Assembly: GCF_002899455.1 (NCBI RefSeq)
Contig: NZ_PPFB01000001.1
Span: forward strand, 3,440,501-3,504,500
Length of the DNA: 64,000 nucleotides
Direction of reading: 5' to 3'
Source of the DNA: Streptomyces sp. DH-12
Lineage (GTDB): Bacteria > Actinomycetota > Actinomycetes > Streptomycetales > Streptomycetaceae
The notes under the pieces: model-generated
Seen by the model: the letters and a program-made list of their open reading frames with translations, nothing else
What the model was told of the DNA's origin: nothing
Database searches by the model: none
Translations under genes and position numbers: made by a program
In this document: positions 58,786-64,000 of the stretch, piece after piece
Layout of the letters: each line of letters begins with the position of its first letter
Numbering within the stretch: position 1 is the first letter of the stretch

Positions 58786-60030
58786 GTGATCGCGAACGTA
58801 TCGGCGCACCGGCGGGCGAACGCCTTCGCCCAGGCCCTGGAGGAGCAGTCCGACCGGGGCACGGCGGCCGAGCGAACCGAAGGACCGGCACCGGCCCCGG
58901 ACACCGCCGAGACCGAACAGGACCAGCTGCTCACGCTGGCCTCCGGTCTGGGCGCGCTGCCCCGGCCGGAACTCGACCCGGAGGTGAAGGTCGTCCAGCG
59001 GGCCCAGCTGGTGGCCGCGTTCGAGGCCATGCTCCAGGAGGGCACCGCCGCAGGCGAGGCGACGGACCGGACCGTCCCCGGACAGCGCTCGCGCCGTACC
59101 AAGGGCGCCCACCGCGCGACCCCGCTGGGCAGGCTCTGGCCACGATCGAGGCTGGCCAAAGGACTCACCGCGGGCGGGCTCACCGTCGGCGTCGCCGCCG
59201 GCGCCCTCGGCGGAGTCGCCGTCGCCAGCTCCGACGCCCTCCCCGGCGACTCCCTCTACGGACTCAAGCGCGGCATCGAGGACGTCAAGCTCACCCTCGC
59301 CGACGACGACACCGAGCGCGGACAGGTCTACCTCGACCACGCCTCCACCCGGCTGAGCGAGGCCCGCCGGCTGATGGAGCGCGACCGCGCCGGCGACCTC
59401 GACCACGAATCCCTCAACGAGATCCGTCGCGCCCTGTCCGGCATGCGGCACGACGCCGCGGAGGGCCACCGGCTGCTCCGCGAGGCCTACGAGCGCGACC
59501 CGGACTCCCTCGGCCCCATGCAGGCGCTCTCCTCCTTCTCCCAGGCCCACCGCGACACCTGGGGCAGTCTGCGCGACCGGCTCCCCGTGCAGCTCGGCGA
59601 CGTCAGTGAGCAGGTCACGTCGGTGTTCGACGCCATAGACGAAGACGTCGCCCCGCTGCGGTCCCTGCTGCCCCAGCCACCGAACGACGAGGCGGGCGAC
59701 GGGAAGCGGCGCGGCGACTCCGCCCCGGCGTCCGACACCCCGTCCACGGCCGAACCCTCGCAGTCGCCCGGCACCGAACGGGACGGCTCCGGCACGGGCG
59801 AGGCGGACAGCGCGGCGCCGACCGGCTCCGCCGACACCGAGCGCGAGAAGGACGGCCTGCTCGGCGGCAACACCGGCGGTCTCCTCGACCCGCCCCAGGA
59901 GAGCGGCCAGAGCAGCACGCCGCCGCCCACGGGCTCCGCCACCCGGCCTCCCGCCCCCGACGTCACCCTCCCGCCTCTCCTGCCCGGGCTCCTCCCGGGC
60001 CTGGGCATCGAGGCGCAGGACCGGGAGTAG
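58786..60030 (+). CDS. rsbN: Anti-sigma factor RsbN (DUF5667-type membrane protein)
   Basis: The protein has 414 residues from GTG 58786 (AGGAGGT seven bases upstream). The cytoplasmic N-terminal region (VIANVSAHRRANAFAQALEEQ; LASGLGALPRPELDPEVKVVQRAQLVAAFEAML) is the likely sigma-binding part. One membrane segment lies near 125-150 (GLTAGGLTVGVAAGALGGVAVAS), then DSLYGLKRGIEDVKLTLADDD... and a helical DUF5667-like extracytoplasmic domain, with a Pro/Ser/Thr/Gly-rich tail. RsbN is the membrane-anchored anti-sigma for BldN, and the gene follows bldN as expected. A BldN-like promoter precedes it. Confidence 0.92.
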   Translation: MIANVSAHRRANAFAQALEEQSDRGTAAERTEGPAPAPDTAETEQDQLLTLASGLGALPRPELDPEVKVVQRAQLVAAFEAMLQEGTAAGEATDRTVPGQRSRRTKGAHRATPLGRLWPRSRLAKGLTAGGLTVGVAAGALGGVAVASSDALPGDSLYGLKRGIEDVKLTLADDDTERGQVYLDHASTRLSEARRLMERDRAGDLDHESLNEIRRALSGMRHDAAEGHRLLREAYERDPDSLGPMQALSSFSQAHRDTWGSLRDRLPVQLGDVSEQVTSVFDAIDEDVAPLRSLLPQPPNDEAGDGKRRGDSAPASDTPSTAEPSQSPGTERDGSGTGEADSAAPTGSADTEREKDGLLGGNTGGLLDPPQESGQSSTPPPTGSATRPPAPDVTLPPLLPGLLPGLGIEAQDRE

Positions 60031-60033
60031 CAC

Positions 60034-60065
60034 CGGGGGCGCCCCTCGCAGCAGGGGCGCCCCCG
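60034..60065. terminator. Hairpin between rsbN and the acyltransferase gene
   Basis: GGGGGCGCCCCT (60035-60046) and AGGGGCGCCCCC (60053-60064) with a six-base loop, extended by one C-G pair, make a strong stem between two convergent genes, four bases after the rsbN stop and 14 bases from the acyltransferase stop. Confidence 0.85.
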
Positions 60066-60078
60066 TACGCATGGCGGT

Positions 60079-61146
60079 CTAGAAGAACACCGACCGGCGC
60101 TGCACCAGCAGCTTGTACAGCGTGTGCTGGATCTGCTCCCTCACCTGGTCGGTCAGGTTGAACATCAGCATCGGGTCCTCCGCCGCCTCCAGCGGATACC
60201 CGTCCGTCGGGATCGGCTCCCCGAACTGGATCGTCCACTTCGTCGGCAGCGGAATCGCCCCCAGCGGCCCCAGCCAGGGGAACGTCGGCGTCAGCGGGAA
60301 GTACGGGAAGCCCAGCAGCCGCGCCAGCGTCTTCGCGTTGCCGATCATCGGGTAGATCTCCTCCGCCCCGACGATCGAGCACGGCACGATCGGCACCCTG
60401 TGCCGCAGCGCCGTCGACACGAACCCGCCCCGCCCGAACCGCTGCAGCTTGTACCGCTCCGAGAACGGCTTCCCGATGCCCTTGAAGCCCTCCGGCATCA
60501 CCCCGACCAACTCGCCCTGTGCCAGCAGCCGTTCGGCGTCCTCCGCGCAGGCCAGCGTGTGCCCCAGCTTCCGCGCCAGCTCGTTCACCACCGGCAGCAC
60601 GAACACCAGGTCCGCCGCGAGCAGCCGCAGATGCCGCTCGGCCGGATGATGGTCGTGCACGGCGACCTGCATCATCAGCCCGTCCACCGGAAGCGTCCCC
60701 GAGTGGTTGGCGACGATCAGCGCACCGCCCTCGGACGGGATGTTCTCCACGCCCTTCACCTCGACCCGGAAGTACTTCTCGTACATCGGGCGCAGCAGCG
60801 ACATCAGGACCTGGTCGGTGAGCTCCTCGTCGTACCCGAAGTCGTCGACCTCGTAGTCCCCGGTGAGCCGGCGGCGCAGGAACGCCAGCCCGCTCGCGAT
60901 CCGCTGCTCCAGGCCGCCGTCACCGCCCTCGCGGTCCGCCGCGGGCTCACGCGGCTGCTCTCCTTCACCGGTCACGGGATCATCCTCCCGCACCGGCTCC
61001 GCCCCGGGCAGGGGCTGGACCTGCCCCACCGCCGCGGAAGGCCGCGCCGCGCCCTGGCGCCGGCCGGCCGCACCACGGCGGCGCGACGCGGCACTCCCGC
61101 GGGAGCGGTGGTCGTCGTCGAACGGGATGACCTTGGCGTCCGCCAT
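60079..61146 (-). CDS. PlsC-like acyltransferase
   Basis: The 355-residue protein has a charged, disordered N-terminus of about 90 residues and a PlsC-type acyltransferase domain. The family motif I (NHxSxxD) appears as NHSGTLPVDG, motif III as VGVMPEGFKGIGKPFSERYKLQRFGRGGF, and motif IV as VPIVPCSIVGAEEIYP. The spacing of His and Asp in motif I is longer than the standard HX4D, as in a subset of actinobacterial members. The acceptor is unknown; phospholipid or glycolipid acylation is likely. ATG 61146 starts 14 bases downstream of the epimerase stop, so the two form an operon. Confidence 0.87.
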   Translation of the reverse strand: MADAKVIPFDDDHRSRGSAASRRRGAAGRRQGAARPSAAVGQVQPLPGAEPVREDDPVTGEGEQPREPAADREGGDGGLEQRIASGLAFLRRRLTGDYEVDDFGYDEELTDQVLMSLLRPMYEKYFRVEVKGVENIPSEGGALIVANHSGTLPVDGLMMQVAVHDHHPAERHLRLLAADLVFVLPVVNELARKLGHTLACAEDAERLLAQGELVGVMPEGFKGIGKPFSERYKLQRFGRGGFVSTALRHRVPIVPCSIVGAEEIYPMIGNAKTLARLLGFPYFPLTPTFPWLGPLGAIPLPTKWTIQFGEPIPTDGYPLEAAEDPMLMFNLTDQVREQIQHTLYKLLVQRRSVFF

Positions 61147-61160
61147 CGTTGCTGCGCTCC

Positions 61161-62222
61161 TCAGTCGGCGCCGTGCGCCGGCGCGTGGCCGCTGCCCGGC
61201 ACGGGCAGCGCGGCGATCCGGTCGACGGCCCTCGCGACGGTCTCCGGCGGCAGCAGCCCGGGCCCGCGGCTGCGCACGAAGTCCGCAAACGTTTCAGCAG
61301 TCGAGTACGTGGGGGTGAACCCCAGCGTCTGACGCATCTGGTCCGTCGCCACCACCCGCCCGTGTGTCAGGAGCCGGATCTGCTCGGGCGAGAAGTCCGA
61401 CATCCCCAGCGTACGCATCAGCGAGCCCGCCCAGGTGACCGCGGGAAGCAGCAGCGGCACCGTCGGCCTGCCCAGGCGCCGCGAGCACTGCGACAGCAGC
61501 AGCACACCGTCCCCCGCGATGTTGAACGTCCCGCTGTTGAGCGTGCCACGCCGCGGCTCGTGCGCGCCGATCCGCAGCACCTCCACCACGTCGTCCTCGT
61601 GCACGAACTGCAGCCGCGGGTCGTAGCCGAACACCGTCGGCAGCACCGGCAGCGCGAAGTACGACGCGAGCGGGGTGTCGGCGGCCGGGCCCAGGATGTT
61701 GGCGAACCTCAGCACGCACACGGCGACGTCCGGGCGGCGCCGGGCGAACCCGCGCACATAGCCCTCGACCTCCACCGTGTCCTTCGCGAAGCCGCCGCTG
61801 GGCAGCGACTTGGGCGGCGTCGACTCGGTGAACACCGCCGGGTCGCGCGACGCCGAACCGTAGACGTTGGTGCTGGACTTCACCACCAGCCGCTTGACGT
61901 TCGGGGCCTTCTGACAGGCGCCCAGCAACTGCATGGTGCCGATGACGTTGGTCTCCTTCAGCGACGCCCGGCCGCCGCTGCCCAGCGGCGTGCCCGTCAC
62001 GTCGAGGTGGACGACCGTGTCGGCGCCCGACTCGGCCAGCACCCGCGCGATCGTGGGCTGCCGGATGTCCGCCTGGACGAAATCGGCGCCGCCCAGGTGG
62101 TGCTCGGGCCGCACCGCGTCCACGGCGACCACCCGGTCCACCTCGGGATCCCGCTGGATCCGCCGCACGAAACGGCCCCCCAGCTGCCGGGCCACCCCGG
62201 TCACCAGCACGACCTTCCCCAA
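61161..62222 (-). CDS. NAD-dependent epimerase/dehydratase-like protein
   Basis: The 353-residue extended-SDR protein has the Rossmann motif VLVTGVARQLGGRFV, AVDAVRPEHHLGG, NVIGTMQLLGACQ, a YxxxK-like segment where the catalytic Tyr is in SSTNVYG but the following K position is not obvious, FANILGP and QFVHEDDVVEVL. The loss of the standard YxxxK may mean a non-enzymatic or altered function. The start is TTG 62222 with AAAGGCG upstream. It is co-oriented and closely spaced (14 bases) with the acyltransferase gene, suggesting a joint role in lipid or cell-envelope metabolism. Confidence 0.83.
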   Translation of the reverse strand: MGKVVLVTGVARQLGGRFVRRIQRDPEVDRVVAVDAVRPEHHLGGADFVQADIRQPTIARVLAESGADTVVHLDVTGTPLGSGGRASLKETNVIGTMQLLGACQKAPNVKRLVVKSSTNVYGSASRDPAVFTESTPPKSLPSGGFAKDTVEVEGYVRGFARRRPDVAVCVLRFANILGPAADTPLASYFALPVLPTVFGYDPRLQFVHEDDVVEVLRIGAHEPRRGTLNSGTFNIAGDGVLLLSQCSRRLGRPTVPLLLPAVTWAGSLMRTLGMSDFSPEQIRLLTHGRVVATDQMRQTLGFTPTYSTAETFADFVRSRGPGLLPPETVARAVDRIAALPVPGSGHAPAHGAD

Positions 62223-62365
62223 GATCAGCGCCTTTCTCTCACCCTGCTGCCGACGGCCAACCTATCGGGTACCCGTCGCCGTGCGATGCCGAGCGGACAC
62301 GTCACGTGACAACATCCCCGGGACGTACCACCGGACACACCGCACGCACCGCACGCACCAAAGGG

Positions 62366-62402
62366 CAGTGGCCCCCCACCGAATCGCGGTGGGGGGCCAC
62401 TG
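62366..62402. terminator. Hairpin downstream of the bS22 gene
   Basis: CAGTGGCCCCCCACCG (62366-62381) and CGGTGGGGGGCCACTG (62387-62402) form a perfect 16-pair stem with a five-base loop. On the minus strand it lies 21 bases after the bS22 stop and before the epimerase gene, so it insulates the two. Confidence 0.88.
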
Positions 62403-62423
62403 GACACGCTCTCGCGCTGTCGC

Positions 62424-62522
62424 TTACTTCTTGTTGCGACGCTGGACGCGCGTGCGCTTGAGCAGCTTGCGGTGCTTCTTCTTGGCCATCCGCTTGCGCC
62501 GCTTCTTGATAACAGAGCCCAC
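62424..62522 (-). CDS. Ribosomal protein bS22 (AURKAIP1/COX24-like), 32 aa
   Basis: The very short frame starts at GTG 62522 and reads [20 protein letters not shown] then [12 protein letters not shown]. This matches the tiny, highly basic bS22 ribosomal protein (AURKAIP1/COX24 domain) found in mycobacterial ribosomes and encoded in most actinobacteria. GAGGG lies at suitable distance upstream, and a strong terminator follows. It is easily missed because of its length. The ATG at codon 12 is an alternative start but would remove the conserved [10 protein letters not shown]. Confidence 0.92.
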   Translation of the reverse strand: MGSVIKKRRKRMAKKKHRKLLKRTRVQRRNKK

Positions 62523-62676
62523 GACTACCCTCGCTCACTTCTCATCACTCGGTGTTTGGGCGCCATGGGCCCACACGACCTACGAGGGGCTAGCCTACCC
62601 GCCCGAGCGCTGAGGTCGTAATCGAGGTGACCGGGAGGGTCCATGAGTGCCCGGTACGGACCCTCCCGGACCGCCG

Positions 62677-62889
62677 TCAGGCCGTGTCCACCCCCACGTA
62701 GCTCTCGCGGAGGTACTCGTGTACCGCTTGCTCCGGGACGCGGAAGGACCGCCCCACCCGGATCGCGGGCAGATGACCGCTGTGCACCAGGCGGTACACG
62801 GTCATCTTCGACACTCGCATCACCGAGGCGACTTCCGCCACGGTAAGGAACTGAACCTCGTTCAGAGGCCTCTCGCCAGCTGCAGCCAT
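62677..62889 (-). CDS. Excisionase-family (MerR-like) HTH DNA-binding protein
   Basis: The 70-residue protein is a single helix-turn-helix domain: FLTVAEVASVMRVSKMTVYRLVHSGHLPAIRVGRSFRVPEQAVHEYLRE, the excisionase/HTH_17 pattern in which the wing RVGRSFRV contacts DNA. A phage excisionase is unlikely because it sits in a conserved core block next to bS22; chromosomal relatives act as developmental regulators. ATG 62889 is the start. It is separated from the bS22 start by 154 bases and from the phosphatase gene by 129 bases on the same strand. Confidence 0.88.
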   Translation of the reverse strand: MAAAGERPLNEVQFLTVAEVASVMRVSKMTVYRLVHSGHLPAIRVGRSFRVPEQAVHEYLRESYVGVDTA

Positions 62890-63018
62890 GACACACCTGA
62901 ACCTTCCGCACTCGACGGCCACCGGCTTCCCCTTCCGGTGACTCTTCGTCGTTGCGTGCTCACTCCCCAATGTAGGGGCGGGTGATGCGAATGGGGAAGA
63001 GGTGCACCCATCGGCGGC

Positions 63019-63834
63019 CTACTGTGACAGACACGCTCGATTGAGTACGTAGCGGGTCAGCGGCAGGTAGTCGTCGGACCGTGCGCCGTCGTCAACCGGA
63101 ACGACCACGGACACCGCCCCCTCGGCCTGCCCGACGAACGGTGCCGGGTCGTTCGCATCGGCCAGTCCGACGCTCGCGAACCCCAGCTGACCTGCCCCGC
63201 AGACCCAACCGTGGTCCCCGATCACCAGCCCCGGCAGCGGCCCGCCGGCGTCCGCCGCGGCCGCCAGCGCGGCCCGAACCGGGAGAGGGGAATGCGTGTG
63301 CGCGCCCGGCTCACCACCGGGGCGCTGCGCGGTCGCGTCCCGGACCAGCCCGACTCCCCGTACGTAGTCGAGGTTGCCCGTGCGTAGACCGAACCGGGTC
63401 GTTATGTCGACACAGCGACCCTGCGCCGGGGTGAGGACATCACATCCCGCCGCCGACAAGGCGTCTGCGAGCACGGCGTAGAAACGGAGCAGCCGATGCG
63501 GGTGCCCGGTGCCCAGCAGCACCGGAACACGGTGCCGCGCGGCCTGCGCGAGCCGTTCCGCGAGTGCGTCCAGGGCGGCCAGCGTACGCTCCGGATCGAT
63601 GGCCTCGCGCCCCGACGTCCGGGCCGGATCCGCCGCCACCCCGCACCGGTCCGCCATCAGCGCGAGCACCTCCCGCTCGCCCCACGCCCCGACCGGGTCG
63701 AGCCCGATCAGCACCCGCGGGTCCCGGGCGGCGAACAGCCGGTAGCTGCGCAGGCTCTCCTCCCGGGTGGTGCCCACCACCCCGGCGAGCCCGGCCGTCA
63801 GAAGATGCGCGCGGAGGCGGTCGGCGGTCACCAC
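63019..63834 (-). CDS. Phosphatase-like protein conserved in Streptomyces
   Basis: The protein is 271 residues (or 270 if GTG 63831 is used). Notable segments are RLFAARDPRVLIGLDPVGAWGEREVLALMADRCGV, LLGTGHPHRLLRFYAVLADALSAAGCDVLTPAQGRC and GLVIGDHGWVCGAGQLGFASVGLADANDPAPFVGQ. I recall this type annotated as phosphatase in streptomycete genomes. The GDHGWVCGAG and ADANDP pattern is compatible with a HAD-like C-terminal motif, but I cannot identify a full catalytic set. It lies just downstream of the probable acuC gene on the same strand. Confidence 0.7.
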   Translation of the reverse strand: MVTADRLRAHLLTAGLAGVVGTTREESLRSYRLFAARDPRVLIGLDPVGAWGEREVLALMADRCGVAADPARTSGREAIDPERTLAALDALAERLAQAARHRVPVLLGTGHPHRLLRFYAVLADALSAAGCDVLTPAQGRCVDITTRFGLRTGNLDYVRGVGLVRDATAQRPGGEPGAHTHSPLPVRAALAAAADAGGPLPGLVIGDHGWVCGAGQLGFASVGLADANDPAPFVGQAEGAVSVVVPVDDGARSDDYLPLTRYVLNRACLSQ

Positions 63835-63926
63835 GCGAGCGATGCTGCGCCACCCGCCCGCGCCCGCGGGCCGGAACGCGGCCCACGCCCCACGGTCGGG
63901 GTAACACCCCCGCCCCTCGGGGACGC

Positions 63927-64000
63927 TCAGGGCAGCATCCCCCGCAGCGGGAACACCGCCCGCCGGGTCGCCAGGACCGCCTGGTCCAGCCGGTCCGCCG
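63927..64000 (-). CDS. C-terminus of a probable acetoin-utilisation/deacetylase protein (5' part outside window)
   Basis: The last 23 codons of a leftward gene are visible, reading ADRLDQAVLATRRAVFPLRG and MLP before TGA at 63927-63929. This ending resembles the C-terminus of streptomycete AcuC-type deacetylases (histone-deacetylase fold). Only the tail is present, so the call is tentative. Confidence 0.45.
   Translation of the reverse strand, partial: ADRLDQAVLATRRAVFPLRGMLP

Noticed and set aside
62677..62889. Possible phage excisionase
   Set aside because: The HTH matches the excisionase family, but there is no integrase, attachment site or phage gene nearby and the context is conserved core, so a chromosomal regulator is more likely.

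Overview
The window is high-GC actinobacterial DNA, almost certainly from a Streptomyces chromosome. Supporting signs are strong G/C bias at third codon positions, frequent GTG and TTG starts, a developmental sigma factor with a long pro-sequence (BldN) next to its anti-sigma factor (RsbN), a glutaredoxin-rex-hemA-hemC-hemD cluster with a canonical Rex operator, DUF2637, DUF3558 and DUF4232 surface proteins, and a class I lysyl-tRNA synthetase. I found no IS element, CRISPR array, tRNA, rRNA or prophage. The mutational scars are one cluster of decayed genes and several simple repeats.

Region 1 (1-31 kb) is mostly small regulated modules. hemL (cut by the left edge) is followed by a conserved hypothetical gene and an APH-like kinase/hydrolase pair divergent from a MarR gene, with an inverted-repeat operator between them. 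Next come a SARP-type regulator, an alpha/beta hydrolase, a DUF4396 membrane protein behind a CsoR-like palindrome, and a VOC protein. A single polypeptide then joins an ECF sigma factor, a putative zinc site, a membrane segment and an extracellular CAP domain. An ABC-type ATPase, an M20 peptidase and an OmpR/HK two-component pair follow. A MarR-controlled flavin monooxygenase/FMN reductase pair precedes a YnfA-like protein, an SDR, a RibD-C protein and RtcB. The 21-32 kb stretch encodes mainly exported or membrane proteins: two DUF3558 lipoproteins, a DUF2637 protein, an FG-GAP protein whose trypsin-like domain has lost two catalytic residues, a small secreted protein, and a 1145-residue Tat-exported alanine-rich protein with two blocks of ALF repeats plus a small membrane-protein neighbour.

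Region 2 (32-50.6 kb) holds divergent lysS and argS, an I36-type inhibitor, and three membrane-anchored XRE-type regulators (two in one operon). It also has an aminotransferase, DUF4232 lipoproteins and hemB. A LysE exporter is coupled to a free-standing B3/B4 tRNA-editing-like protein and followed by a MocR regulator. An MFS transporter has a hairpin plus T-run touching its start codon. Three decayed genes cluster at 47.9-50.6 kb.

Region 3 (50.6-64 kb) is conserved core. The glutaredoxin, rex, hemA, hemC and hemD genes lie on the minus strand, with ATGA or TTGA overlaps from rex onwards. An HAD phosphatase, bldN and rsbN are on the plus strand. An acyltransferase/epimerase pair, the tiny ribosomal protein bS22, an excisionase-type HTH protein, a phosphatase-like gene and the tail of a probable acuC are on the minus strand. 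Tetrapyrrole synthesis recurs: hemL, hemB and hemACD are all present but separated, and only the hemACD set sits behind the redox-sensing Rex operator.
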